Source: Pontibacter sp. HSC-14F20 | GTDB lineage: Bacteria; Bacteroidota; Bacteroidia; Cytophagales; Hymenobacteraceae | Assembly (NCBI RefSeq): GCF_019599265.1 | Contig: NZ_JAHZTC010000001.1 | Span: 186,001 to 250,000 of the forward strand | DNA length: 64,000 nucleotides | Direction of reading: 5' to 3' | Part shown: positions 42,708 through 51,466 of the stretch, piece by piece | How the letters are laid out: every line of letters starts with the position of its first letter | Position numbering within the stretch: position 1 is the first letter of the stretch | Position numbers and translations under genes: made by a program | The notes under the pieces: model-generated | Databases searched by the model: none | Told to the model about the DNA's origin: nothing | The model's input: the letters and a program-made list of their open reading frames with translations, nothing else

Positions 42708-44297
42708 CTAGACAAGTTTAGGCTGTGTATAGAACCTATCAAGCCCGATTGTTTCCATTTTGATATTCTTGTAGGCAGCGGTAGCCTTAAACTCTTCGAT
42801 GATCTCCAGCACGTCATCATCTATGTGCACGGAGTTGGAAGCATCAATCACAACGGTAGAGTTGGGGGCTACGTGGTTCAACGTCAGCATAATGCTTGCC
42901 TTGTTCAGGAAAGTTACTTCCTGTGCCAGCACCAGCTCAATGTGTTCGCCTTCGTAGTGTTCTCCGCCCTCCACAAAGAACGGTGTGCGGTAATTGTCGC
43001 GCAGAATCAAGAATACCGACACGGCGCCACCTATCATAATGCCCACAATCAGATCGGTAAGCATGACAGCTACAACCGTAACAAAAAACGGTACGAACTG
43101 GCGCTTGCCAGCCTTCCACATGCGGCGAAACAGCGAGATTGAAGTCAGTTTATAGCCCACCACAAAAAGCACCGCAGACAGCGAAGCCAACGGAATGAGG
43201 TTGAGCAGGCGCGGAATTGCCAGCACACAGACCAGCATGACGATGCCATGCGTGATGGTAGCGAGTGGTGTGCGGCCTCCGGAAGACACGTTAGCGGAAG
43301 TTCGCACAATAACCGCCGTTATTGGCAGACCACCGATCAAACCCGACACGATGTTGCCTACACCTTGAGCCTTCAGTTCGCGGTTGGTAGAAGATTTTCG
43401 CTTGTATGGGTCCAGCTTATCACCGGCCTCTGTGCTGAGCAGCGACTCTAGTGAGGCGATAAAAGTGATACTTAGTGCCACGCTCCAAAGCGCAGGATTG
43501 GTTATTTGTGAGAGATCGGGGAAAGTGAAGAAAGAGAAAAACTCACCCAGGCTTTCAGAAACAGGCAATCGCACCAGCCTTCCGTCCGCCAGAGCCAGTT
43601 CCGGCAGGTATGCCACAAAGAGCTGGTTGATGCCGATGCTGGCCAGTACCGCAATCAGGGCAGAGGGTACAAACTTAAAGAAGGTATAACGCTTCAGCGA
43701 AGGCCTGTCGAACAGGAAAATTATGGCCAGGGATATAATGGTGATCAGGGTCGCCCCCAGGCTGATGTAGTCAATGATGCCGGCAATTTCAGCAAAGATG
43801 CGGGTGCTGAAACCGCCCTCCATGCTACCAAAAAGCTCTTTGCCAGAATAACCGAAGGCTTGCGGAATCTGGTTGATGATAAGGATCAGGCCAATGGAGG
43901 CCAGGATACCCTTGATAATGGAGGAAGGGAAAAAATAAGCGATGGTGCCCGCCCTTAGGAATCCCAGGATAATTTGGAAAACACCCGCCAGGATCACGGC
44001 GCAAAGCACGATCTGGAAAGAACCAAACGATTCAATAGCCACATAAATAATGGGTGCCACACCGGCTGCCGGTCCGCTCACGTTTACCTTAGAGCCGCTC
44101 AGTATACCCACCACAATGCCGCCCACTATACCTGCAATAATGCCGGAGAACAAAGGGGAGCCCGAGGCAAGCGAAATACCCAGGCAGAGGGGCAGTGCGA
44201 TCAGGAAAACAACAAGGCCAGCCGACAGATCCGTCTTCACGTGCGAGAACAGGCTGTCCTGGATTTTTGGTTGAAAAGGCAAATTATCGGATTGCAT
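42708..44297 (-). CDS. SulP-family anion transporter with STAS domain
   Basis: A 529-residue inner-membrane transporter with about 10-12 hydrophobic segments, beginning DLSAGLVVFLIALPLCLGIS and including the SulP-type SGSPLFSGIIAGIVGGIVVG. A C-terminal cytoplasmic STAS domain follows (VVIDASNSVHIDDDVLEIIEEF, about 470-520). Family members carry sulfate, bicarbonate or other anions. Bicarbonate or sulfate is possible, and no neighbour such as a carbonic anhydrase is present to decide. Confidence 0.88.
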   Translation of the reverse strand: MQSDNLPFQPKIQDSLFSHVKTDLSAGLVVFLIALPLCLGISLASGSPLFSGIIAGIVGGIVVGILSGSKVNVSGPAAGVAPIIYVAIESFGSFQIVLCAVILAGVFQIILGFLRAGTIAYFFPSSIIKGILASIGLILIINQIPQAFGYSGKELFGSMEGGFSTRIFAEIAGIIDYISLGATLITIISLAIIFLFDRPSLKRYTFFKFVPSALIAVLASIGINQLFVAYLPELALADGRLVRLPVSESLGEFFSFFTFPDLSQITNPALWSVALSITFIASLESLLSTEAGDKLDPYKRKSSTNRELKAQGVGNIVSGLIGGLPITAVIVRTSANVSSGGRTPLATITHGIVMLVCVLAIPRLLNLIPLASLSAVLFVVGYKLTSISLFRRMWKAGKRQFVPFFVTVVAVMLTDLIVGIMIGGAVSVFLILRDNYRTPFFVEGGEHYEGEHIELVLAQEVTFLNKASIMLTLNHVAPNSTVVIDASNSVHIDDDVLEIIEEFKATAAYKNIKMETIGLDRFYTQPKLV

Positions 44298-44688
44298 GGA
44301 TGGTAACAGGGTATAACAGAGATTTTTTTAAATATTAAAAGGTAAGGTATAGAGTCGACCAATTCACACCTGTAAGGGTGAAGGAACAGGTATAGGTTAT
44401 AAAGAGTAGCTGATCAGAAAGTACAGACCTGATCCGGATAGGAAGGTATAGGCGCGCCTTTCCAGAAAATTGTCCGGTGGCCAACCCTCATGAAGGGGGA
44501 GTAGGGGTGCTATGAATAAAATGGCACTGCATGATGCGCTGCAAATTACGGCTTTTAAGTACCAATTCAAAAGCCAGGTATAGAACAGTACCTAAGTCCT
44601 TTTCTATACCTGGCTTGCAGGTAATATGCTACGTTTTGCGGCGCCTGGCAAATGCCCAATCGTGCTTACGTAGGTATAAGGTATAGCG
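44298..44688. other. Spacer rich in AGGTATA palindromes
   Basis: There is no gene in these about 390 bases. AGGTATA or TATACCT copies lie near 44346, 44389, 44443, 44577, 44606 and 44672. A perfect 15-bp inverted repeat (44571-44585 with 44602-44616) and an 18-bp palindrome (44679-44696) are built from the motif. Confidence 0.75.
44571..44616. repeat. Perfect 15-bp inverted pair of the dispersed motif
   Basis: AAGCCAGGTATAGAA (44571-44585) is the exact complement of 44602-44616. It could act as a hairpin or terminator of the phosphoesterase gene at 44689, which reads toward it. Confidence 0.8.
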
Positions 44689-44696
44689 CTATACCT
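44679..44696. repeat. Perfect palindrome AGGTATAGCGCTATACCT
   Basis: Two facing copies of the motif without spacer, overlapping the 3' end of the phosphoesterase gene. Confidence 0.85.
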
Positions 44697-45438
44697 CATA
44701 CAAAAAGAAAGGCTTTTCGTAACCCGACTTCTGCAGAACCGGCTTCGAGACATTGAATACTTTTACACCAGTGCTGGTTTCGCCCTCTAGTGTCCCTACG
44801 TGCGCATGCCCATGAAAAGCAGCTAGTACGTTGCGGCGATTAAGGGGCTCTTCGAGTCGGGAGCAGCCCAAGAAGGCGTGAATAGCTTCGGGTTCGCCCT
44901 CGATGGTAGCCTGGATAGGAGCGTAGTGCAGCAGTACGATTTTTTTCATTTCGCTGTGCTGGCTGTCAATCTGCGACAGGGCAGCATCCAGTTTCAGGGC
45001 TTCCGTTACGGTTTCTTGCACAAAATCTTTATTGAGTTGCTCGCCAAACATGCCCAGCATATACCTGTCGAAGCCGCCCCCAAAACCTTTCACACCGGCA
45101 AAGCCCACATGTCCGATCACTGTAAAGTCGCCGTCGAGCAGCTGCAGGTTAGTTTTGGCAAAAATCTTGCGCAGTTTCTTTACCTGGTTCTGGTCATAGT
45201 CATGGTTTCCGAGCACGGCCAGCACAGGTATAGAGCAGGCTCTGAGTTCCTCGGCCAGCACCTCGGCTTCACTTTCGCGACCGGTATCGGTCAGGTCGCC
45301 GCACAGCAGCAGTACATCTGCCTCTTCGGATACCTGCCTGAAAAAGTCGGTCCATTTGCCGGCATCCTGTTCATGCACATGTATATCGCCCACAGCTGCT
45401 ATGCGCAGCTTTTTATGTTCAGTATTTGCGTCTTGCAT
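44689..45438 (-). CDS. Metallophosphoesterase
   Basis: A 249-residue calcineurin-like phosphoesterase with all five metal-site blocks: AAVGDIHVHEQ, LLLCGDLTDTG, VLGNHDYD, VLLHYAPI and AFHGHAHVG. No signal peptide is seen, so it is cytoplasmic. Family members cleave phosphoesters of nucleotides, lipids or proteins, and the substrate is not inferable. It ends in an AGGTATAG palindrome. The outer-membrane barrel gene lies upstream on the same strand behind its own terminator. Confidence 0.88.
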   Translation of the reverse strand: MQDANTEHKKLRIAAVGDIHVHEQDAGKWTDFFRQVSEEADVLLLCGDLTDTGRESEAEVLAEELRACSIPVLAVLGNHDYDQNQVKKLRKIFAKTNLQLLDGDFTVIGHVGFAGVKGFGGGFDRYMLGMFGEQLNKDFVQETVTEALKLDAALSQIDSQHSEMKKIVLLHYAPIQATIEGEPEAIHAFLGCSRLEEPLNRRNVLAAFHGHAHVGTLEGETSTGVKVFNVSKPVLQKSGYEKPFFLYEV

Positions 45439-45523
45439 CGTGTTTCATTTTATTGAATGTAATACTACGTGCAGGGAACGCTTCAGGATAGGGTATAGTG
45501 CTATCCCTTGCCTTAAAAAGAAA

Positions 45524-45553
45524 CAGCCCCCATGCTCAATGGCGCGGGGGCTG
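45524..45553 (-). terminator. Terminator of the outer-membrane barrel gene
   Basis: Stem CAGCCCCC (45524-45531) with 45546-45553. On the minus strand a T-rich tract follows. Confidence 0.75.
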
Positions 45554-45577
45554 AGTAGGCTAACAAGTACTATTTAC

Positions 45578-48013
45578 CTAATTTCCGGTTCTGTTAATCT
45601 CATCGAGATTGATGTTACGCTTCTTCGCTTCAAAGTCCTTTCCTTTGGCGAAGTTGTAGCGCAGGTTAATACGAATGCTCTGCGTGCCCTGGTACTGGTC
45701 AATAGCGTTGAGGTTACCATCCTGCATAGTTTTCACTTTCAGCATGCGGGTTTGAAAAATGTCAGTTGCGTTAAGAGCCAGTGTCAGGCGGTCGTCCATA
45801 AAAGTGCGCTTCAGACCGGCATCAAGCCACCACTGGCTGTTTATCTCGTACAGGCCATACACAGCTGGTCCCTGGAATCCGGCATTCAGCTCCATGCGGA
45901 TATTTTTTGGCAGCTGAATATTCTGGTTAGACTGCACATAGAACAACACCTGGTCGTTGACAACATCCTGCGCATTCACTTCTTTGGTATAGCGCTGGTA
46001 GGCGAGGGTAGCCGTGTTGTTCATTTCCCATTTACCTGAAAGCTGCACAGGCGCTACCAACGTGGTATACAGGTTCTTGTAACTTTCAATGTTGCGCTGG
46101 CTGAACACAGTGGTGTTGTCTTCGCTGTTATAAGTCGGTACTTCGCCGATAAAGTCTGTGGTGACAGAGTAGCCGGCCATCAGGTTGTAGCGCTCCTTCA
46201 GGGTCTGCGTGATCTCAAACGAGTTGGTATACTGTGGCTTCAGGTTGGGGTAACCTTGCGACCAGGTATAAGGATCGAGGTAGAAAATGAACGGATTCAG
46301 CTGACCATAATATGGACGGTTGATGCGGCGGCTATACTTGTAGCTCACCTGGTAGTTGTCGCTCACTTTCTGCTGCAGGAACAGGCTTGGGAACAGATCC
46401 AGGTAATTTCGCTTGGTGATATCATTCAGCGTGATGGAGTTACCCTCAGAAGAAGTATGCTCAGCACGAAGACCGGCCATGATCTTCCAGGTATCGCTTA
46501 GTTTAGTAGAGTAGTTGGCGTAACCTGCAAAGATGTTCTCTGTGTACACAAAATGGCTGGTGCGGCGTGGGTCCAACACCTCTCTGCCGTCTGTTACTTC
46601 ATAAAAAAGCAGCTCGTTGTCTGATACCACATGGCTGGCTTTAGCGCCCAGCTCCATTTTACCTTTCTTGCCCAGTTTCTTGCCGAAGTCCAGTTTGCCA
46701 GCCAGGATGTCGTAGCCGGTCGGGTTAAAGCTGGTAAGGTACTCCTGGCTTACCAATTCGTTGGTACCCAGCACATACTGCCTGTTCTTGAATACAAAAT
46801 CTGTTTCGTCTATGATGCGGGCATAATCCACATCAGCCGAAAGGGTAGTGCCGAGCGTGTCGAGTTTGCCATTGTAGTGCAGGTTGAAAGTACCATTGCG
46901 GTAAGTGCTCTCGTGTTCGTTGGTGGCGGAAATCTGGCGGCTATCCGCTGCAACCGGGCGGCGCAGATCAGACTCTGTATTGAAGATGCCTTCGTTGGAG
47001 TTGTAGAACAGATTGCTCATAAAACCCACGCTGTGGCGCTCATTGATCTCGTAATCTGTGCCCAGGCGCAAAGTCGGGTTGATGCGCTCACGCTCCTCTA
47101 TACCTACCTGATCGAAGAAGCTGCGGCCGACCGGATCATTGAAGATACGCTCCATCTCCATGTCGCGAAAGTTTCTGCGGCGTGAAAAATCCAGGCCCGC
47201 CGTTGTGTTCCACTTTCCGCTTTTGTGGTTCAGGTCAAAACCAGAGTTGTAAGAGCTCATGCGGTTGTACTGGTAGCCAACGTATACATTGCCGTTCATG
47301 CCATAAGCCTCGTTCTTTTTCAGGTTGATATTGATGATGCCGGAAGCGCCCTCCGCATCGTAGCGGGCAGAAGGGTTAGTGATAATTTCCAGATCTTTCA
47401 GGTTTTCAGCTGACATACCCTGCAGCAGGTTCTGCAACTGCTTCCCGGAAAGGTATGACTGCTTGCCATTGATCATCACCTGCACGCCTGGCTTCCCATT
47501 CAAGGTAATGTTGCCATCCTGGTCAATCCAAACGCCCGGCGATTTCTCCAGTACTTCGTAGGCTGTGCTGCCTTGTGCCAGACCGGTGCCTTCCACGCTA
47601 ACCACCATCTTTTCAGCATCGTTGGTAATGGTAGGGCGCATGGTCTGGATCGTTACCTCCTTCAGGGTTTTTACATCTGGTTTTACCTGCAGTTTGCCAA
47701 AGTCGCGGCTGAATTCAGGTCCCGTTACTTCAAAGACTTCCGTGATCAATGGAAGGTAGCCCAGACCGCTCAATTTCAATTTGTAGCTTCCTTTTGCAGG
47801 TGTTTTGATGCGAAAAGAACCATCCATCTCGGCAATGGCACCTGTCACAACCGCATCAGAAGCCGATGAGAGCACAGCAACATTCACAAAGCCCAGGCCT
47901 TCACCTTTTTCATCCAGCACTTTACCAGTCAGCCAGGCTTCCTGCTGGGCTAAGGTGTTGTGAGACAGCGTAGTAAAGATTGTGAAAACAATTAAATAGA
48001 ATAACTTTTTCAT
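45578..48013 (-). CDS. Outer-membrane beta-barrel protein with CarboxypepD_reg domain
   Basis: An 811-residue outer-membrane protein. It has a signal peptide (MKKLFYLIVFTIFTTLSHNT, then LAQ) and a carboxypeptidase regulatory-like domain (WLTGKVLDEKGEGLGFVNVA, about 27-110). A plug-like region (PGVWIDQDGNITLNGKPGVQ and IITNPSARYDAEGASGIINI) is followed by a long beta-barrel of the OMP_b-brl_3 type. These are TonB-receptor relatives, probably for uptake or signalling; no SusD partner is adjacent and no substrate is known. A textbook Bacteroidota promoter lies directly upstream. Confidence 0.85.
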   Translation of the reverse strand: MKKLFYLIVFTIFTTLSHNTLAQQEAWLTGKVLDEKGEGLGFVNVAVLSSASDAVVTGAIAEMDGSFRIKTPAKGSYKLKLSGLGYLPLITEVFEVTGPEFSRDFGKLQVKPDVKTLKEVTIQTMRPTITNDAEKMVVSVEGTGLAQGSTAYEVLEKSPGVWIDQDGNITLNGKPGVQVMINGKQSYLSGKQLQNLLQGMSAENLKDLEIITNPSARYDAEGASGIININLKKNEAYGMNGNVYVGYQYNRMSSYNSGFDLNHKSGKWNTTAGLDFSRRRNFRDMEMERIFNDPVGRSFFDQVGIEERERINPTLRLGTDYEINERHSVGFMSNLFYNSNEGIFNTESDLRRPVAADSRQISATNEHESTYRNGTFNLHYNGKLDTLGTTLSADVDYARIIDETDFVFKNRQYVLGTNELVSQEYLTSFNPTGYDILAGKLDFGKKLGKKGKMELGAKASHVVSDNELLFYEVTDGREVLDPRRTSHFVYTENIFAGYANYSTKLSDTWKIMAGLRAEHTSSEGNSITLNDITKRNYLDLFPSLFLQQKVSDNYQVSYKYSRRINRPYYGQLNPFIFYLDPYTWSQGYPNLKPQYTNSFEITQTLKERYNLMAGYSVTTDFIGEVPTYNSEDNTTVFSQRNIESYKNLYTTLVAPVQLSGKWEMNNTATLAYQRYTKEVNAQDVVNDQVLFYVQSNQNIQLPKNIRMELNAGFQGPAVYGLYEINSQWWLDAGLKRTFMDDRLTLALNATDIFQTRMLKVKTMQDGNLNAIDQYQGTQSIRINLRYNFAKGKDFEAKKRNINLDEINRTGN

Positions 48014-48051
48014 AGTATTATTTTGTTAGCATGTAGTGTAATAGGATGATA

Positions 48052-48082
48052 CAAAGCTAGTGTATAGTACTTTGTTATGCAA
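48052..48082 (-). promoter_or_regulatory. Bacteroidota-type promoter of the outer-membrane barrel gene
   Basis: On the minus strand TTG (48082-48080), exactly 20 bases, then TAGCTTTG (48059-48052). This is a full TTG-N20-TAnnTTTG match, 38 bases before the start codon. Confidence 0.8.
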
Positions 48083-48282
48083 GGTACTGTTTACAATATT
48101 ATATGAATCGCCTTAAAATGTCCGTTAACAGCTTCTAAATTCCGACGAACGTAGCGCTGGATTCTGAAATTCCGATGAAAGTAGGGGGCGGGAGTCTCTG
48201 CTTCCAGAACTGCCATAGCTGATAGATGGCTGCTAGTAACCCAAGGTTGCTTTGGCTACTGTCTATTTTTGCAGAAGGGTAA
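48083..48282. other. Spacer, no gene seen
   Basis: About 200 bases between the promoter and the next terminator. It contains two near-copies of ATTCCGA(C/T)GAA(A/C)GTAG (about 48138 and 48169) and no credible open frame. Confidence 0.5.
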
Positions 48283-48290
48283 TAAAAAAA

Positions 48291-48324
48291 GCCTCCTGTC
48301 AGCCAGCGGAGGCAAACAGGAGGC
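48291..48324 (-). terminator. Terminator of the gene at 48364
   Basis: Stem GCCTCCTGT (48291-48299) with 48316-48324. Read on the minus strand, it is followed by seven T's. Confidence 0.8.
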
Positions 48325-48363
48325 GAATATGAAATAAGGACGTTATACCTTACTTGCTATACC

Positions 48364-48624
48364 TTAGTTGAGCTTTGGGCAGATACATTCGCATTGTTGC
48401 GGGTGTTTCCTTTTAATGAGGCGCAGCATATAGCGAAAAATAAAGTATCGTTCCCGCTTACGTTCCTCCCGACTCAGTGACTTGCGGTAATCCAATGTTT
48501 CAATAAAGCTGGCAGTATCCTGGTATAGAAGGTAACTGTATACCTTGAGGAAACATTTTTTAACGCTGCTTTCTTTCACCTCCGTGCCAGTCTCATCAAT
48601 CAGAGCATTTCTTAAATTTTCCAT
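48364..48624 (-). CDS. Small hypothetical protein with C-terminal cysteines
   Basis: An 86-residue soluble protein, not recognised. It is basic and alpha-helical in outlook (VKKCFLKVYSYLLYQDTASF, EERKRERYFIFRYMLRLIKR). It ends with QQCECICPKLN, three cysteines within five residues that could bind a metal. A clear terminator follows, and the frame starts with a good ATG, so I think it is real. It stands alone. Confidence 0.5.
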   Translation of the reverse strand: MENLRNALIDETGTEVKESSVKKCFLKVYSYLLYQDTASFIETLDYRKSLSREERKRERYFIFRYMLRLIKRKHPQQCECICPKLN

Positions 48625-48924
48625 TCCTTGCCGCCTATGTATTAAAACAATACTATTAATAACTACATGTTTTTCAGGATATAATCTTAAAGCTACCCTT
48701 TATACCTGATGTGTAAAATGATCCTTGTCACTTTTAACGTAAAGGTGCCCTGAATATTAGTGAGTATACAAATTGTAAGGTAAAACAAGGGTGGTAAGTT
48801 CCGTTAACATTGAAATACAGTTAGTTGGGATATAAAAATTATAAATTTCACTTAATACTGACAACAGCCTCCGTATTTATACGTTATATAACTATATCAT
48901 TAAATAATAGACTGTTACACAGAT
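48625..48924. other. AT-rich spacer, no gene seen
   Basis: Exactly 300 bases between divergent genes. I see no complete promoter consensus and no coding potential; one TATACCT copy lies near 48702. Confidence 0.5.
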
Positions 48925-49356
48925 ATGAAATCACCGCCCTATTTTCAGGTAAGCTACAATCGAGAACTTGGCCTACTATCGAGCCAATGGTTGCGGGTTG
49001 GAAACAGTACGGAGTATCGCCAGGCGCTTATCAATATCTGCAGACAGTTGCAGAAGTACAACGCATGTGGCTGGCTTGTGGATTTCAGTCGCATGGCAAC
49101 GCCGAACATGAGCGACCAGAACTGGACGATCGAACTACTAGGTCACAGCCTGCCACAGACCAGACTTCGTAAGCTAGCGCTGGTTTTACCCGACGATCTT
49201 TTTCTGGAGGTTGTTGTGGAGAAAGTAAGCAATAGTCTACTCAGCATGTCCGGTAACCAGGTGCAGATCGCTCAATTCGACGATCCAGACACCGCCCAGC
49301 AGTGGCTTATTTGTTGCAGTGATCCCAACGAGGGTTTATTCCGGGATGCTTCATAA
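48925..49356 (+). CDS. Conserved hypothetical protein, paralogue of 40457-40858
   Basis: A 143-residue soluble protein that shares with the protein at 40457 the pattern EYRQAL, LQKYNACGWLVDF and SDQNWT at matching positions. The second half differs (KLALVLPDDLFLEVVVEKVS). No signal or membrane segment is seen. A SpoIIAA/STAS-like fold is possible from the strand-helix alternation but unproven. It stands alone. Confidence 0.6.
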   Translation: MKSPPYFQVSYNRELGLLSSQWLRVGNSTEYRQALINICRQLQKYNACGWLVDFSRMATPNMSDQNWTIELLGHSLPQTRLRKLALVLPDDLFLEVVVEKVSNSLLSMSGNQVQIAQFDDPDTAQQWLICCSDPNEGLFRDAS

Positions 49357-49563
49357 GATATTCCGCCTGTCGCCTAATACGAAGGATAATACACTGGCTC
49401 TCGGAGTTTGAGGACTGCTTTGATTTATTGCAGCCGTTTTTAGCTATTTTATTAAATTATTTGAAAAAAATCAGGATAAACATGAAGAATCCCTGAACTT
49501 TTCTTTCATAGTTCATGTAATAAACTTGCTATTAATTTATAATTCTTTGCACAACACAAGACT

Positions 49564-49833
49564 ATGAAAGAACTTGAGAGAATTCAGCAGGCGCTTCGGC
49601 ACAGCAACACCCTTGTATTAAAAGATCGTGAGAAGACAGTTGAATGTTCTTTTATCCGGGAGGGCCTTGTCTACGAAAATTTTCAGCTTGAAAACAATGT
49701 GCTGGCCTCAGCACTGCAGGAAACAAGCGTGAACGGCATCGTGGAAGGTTTAAACTTTGAGCGGCTTAAAAACAGGTATGAGTGGTTTGCGCTGCGCGTT
49801 AAATCCAGAATGCTACTGGACACTTTAAAATAA
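49564..49833 (+). CDS. Small hypothetical protein
   Basis: An 89-residue acidic, soluble protein starting MKELERIQQALRHSN. I do not recognise it. The ATG, the open frame and a strong terminator 20 bases after the stop support expression. There is no signal or membrane segment and no clear partner. Confidence 0.55.
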   Translation: MKELERIQQALRHSNTLVLKDREKTVECSFIREGLVYENFQLENNVLASALQETSVNGIVEGLNFERLKNRYEWFALRVKSRMLLDTLK

Positions 49834-49852
49834 TCTATTCCCGTAGTTATAG

Positions 49853-49889
49853 AAAAAGCCCTTCGCTACTTGCAAGCGAAGGGCTTTTT
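49853..49889 (+). terminator. Terminator of the 89-residue gene
   Basis: A 15-bp perfect stem (49853-49867 with 49875-49889), followed by T's. Confidence 0.92.
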
Positions 49890-49940
49890 TATGTTCAGGA
49901 ATCTGGTAACCTATACCTGGCCGATGCAGTACGCTGCTCT

Positions 49941-50255
49941 ATGAATCTATCGCTTGCATTTGGCGTTCACATGCTCCTGCACATAGCAGTACCGCTTGCG
50001 GTAGCAGCTTTGTTTTACAGGGAGCAATTTACAAGGGCATCCTTGCTTATACTGGCAGGCCTAATTATCGATGCAGACCACTTGCTTGTGCGACCTATAC
50101 TTGATCCCATGCGCTGTAGCGTAGGTTTTCATTTATTGCATCAATACTGGCTTATACCTGTTTATGTCCTGCTCGCGCTTATACCTAAAACAAGACTGGT
50201 TGGCATCGGACTCGTCATCCATATCGCGCTCGACTGGATGCATTGTCATATTTAG
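49941..50255 (+). CDS. DUF6122-family membrane protein
   Basis: A 104-residue inner-membrane protein with about three hydrophobic helices. Conserved polar residues lie in LILAGLIIDADHLLV, PILDPMRCSVGFHLLHQYW and HIALDWMHCHI. These histidines and aspartates in the membrane recall metal-dependent membrane hydrolases of the YdjM type. The function is unknown. Its stop overlaps the end of the convergent DUF3347 gene by four bases. Confidence 0.6.
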   Translation: MNLSLAFGVHMLLHIAVPLAVAALFYREQFTRASLLILAGLIIDADHLLVRPILDPMRCSVGFHLLHQYWLIPVYVLLALIPKTRLVGIGLVIHIALDWMHCHI

Positions 50256-50893
50256 TTAAGCACTTCTTCGTTGCTGCCGCACTTCAGCATGCTGCTTCCG
50301 AAGTAAGGGTTGCGGATTTCTGAGTTGGTGCTTACCCAGTACGCGCCCTGGTTGTTGTTTACCATCGGGCAATGCTGGTAGTATACCTTCTGGTCGGTGG
50401 CGTCGAATGCTTTGGTCAGCGAGAACACAGCTTCTGACAGGTCTTCCAGTTGGTTGCGCTGCTCGCCCAGGTCGTTGGTGGCGGCGATGGCTGCAGCAGA
50501 CTGACGTACTTTTTCAACCTGCTCCTCGGCAAATGTCTTCTGCTCCGGTACCTGCAGGGTAGCTACAGGCATTGCGTTGGCAGAGTTGAGTACGGCACTG
50601 GCTGCTTCTTTCGCTGTTGCTGCGTCAGACTCTACCATGGCATCTTTCAAGGCGATGTACTCGTCCAGCAGCTGGGCCAGGTTACGTTTCATAGGCTCTG
50701 CTACCGAATCGAAGGAAGGTGTTTCTACTACCACGGTGCCGGCTGCCGGCATATTGTCGCCGTTTGCCATGTCGTCGTGATGTTCGTGGGCATGCTCTTC
50801 TGTGGCATCAGCATGCTGCTGTGTGTTGTCGGATGAGCAAGAAGCGAAGGCAAACATAGCCACCAGCGCTGCAAATAATGTTGTCTTTTTCAT
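50252..50893 (-). CDS. DUF3347 lipoprotein
   Basis: A 213-residue lipoprotein (signal ending FAFASC, Cys19) with a His/Asp-rich linker (HADATEEHAHEHHDDM). The DUF3347 domain ends in YYQHCPMVNNNQGAYWVS and EIRNPYFGSSMLKCG. The CPM and final cysteine resemble a heavy-metal site; the domain is often found with copper/zinc efflux proteins in Bacteroidota. The periplasmic linker could also bind metal. The role is inferred, not shown. Confidence 0.8.
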   Translation of the reverse strand: MKKTTLFAALVAMFAFASCSSDNTQQHADATEEHAHEHHDDMANGDNMPAAGTVVVETPSFDSVAEPMKRNLAQLLDEYIALKDAMVESDAATAKEAASAVLNSANAMPVATLQVPEQKTFAEEQVEKVRQSAAAIAATNDLGEQRNQLEDLSEAVFSLTKAFDATDQKVYYQHCPMVNNNQGAYWVSTNSEIRNPYFGSSMLKCGSNEEVLN

Positions 50894-51036
50894 AATGTTA
50901 TATCAGAAAATAGTGGGGTTGGTTTCAAACATTTAACTAATCGGATAGCCCTGTCGGGCATGTCTTTTTGCAAAGTTAAGCTTTTTGGTGAAACGACGGT
51001 AAAGCGGCCGCGCTCGCCTATTTTCTGCTTTTGCGT

Positions 51037-51044
51037 ATCTTTGA
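51037..51044 (+). promoter_or_regulatory. Possible promoter -7 box of arsC
   Basis: TATCTTTG matches TAnnTTTG, 18 bases before the ATG at 51063. No good -33 TTG is seen. Confidence 0.45.
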
Positions 51045-51062
51045 ACAAATCAAGTTTTTACT

Positions 51063-51404
51063 ATGGTCACGATCTATCATAACAACAGATGCAGCAAGAG
51101 CCGCCAGACACTGGAGTTGCTGCGTGAAAAAGGAGTGGAGTTGCAGGTAGTGGAGTACCTGAAAGACACCCCTTCTGCACAGGAATTACAAGCCGTGCTC
51201 CAGAAGCTGGGCTTAAAACCGGAGGAGCTTTTGCGCAAAGGCGAACAGGTATACAAGGAGAATTTTGCCGGCAAAAGCTATACCGACGAAGAGTGGTTGC
51301 AGATTATGGTCGAGCATCCAGTCCTGATCGAACGCCCGATTGTGGTCAAAGGCGACAAAGCGGCCATCGGTCGTCCTCCTGAAAAAGTGCTTGATATATT
51401 GTAA
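51063..51404 (+). CDS. arsC: Glutaredoxin-type arsenate reductase
   Basis: A 113-residue ArsC-family protein. The active cysteine is Cys10 in YHNNRCSKSRQT, and the family's C-terminal segment ERPIVVKGDKAAIGRPPEKV is present with its arginines. It reduces arsenate to arsenite with glutathione or glutaredoxin-like donors. No arsenite exporter or arsR is adjacent, so it may be a relative with another role, like many single ArsC-like genes. Confidence 0.85.
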   Translation: MVTIYHNNRCSKSRQTLELLREKGVELQVVEYLKDTPSAQELQAVLQKLGLKPEELLRKGEQVYKENFAGKSYTDEEWLQIMVEHPVLIERPIVVKGDKAAIGRPPEKVLDIL

Positions 51405-51414
51405 CTCAGGTATG

Positions 51415-51462
51415 AGCAGGTATAAGGTATAGACCGGTATAGCCGCTATACCTGTCTATACC
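51415..51462. repeat. Cluster of motif copies between convergent genes
   Basis: Within 48 bases lie two AGGTATA copies, a GGTATAG and two TATACCT copies. The two groups face each other, so the sequence can fold into a hairpin between the ends of arsC and the tamL-like gene. It may double as a terminator. Confidence 0.7.
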
Positions 51463-51466
51463 TGTT

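Noticed and set aside
48825-49172. Open frame of 115 codons overlapping the 48925 gene
   Set aside because: The alternative frame at 48925 shares blocks with the paralogue at 40457, so this one is the shadow.
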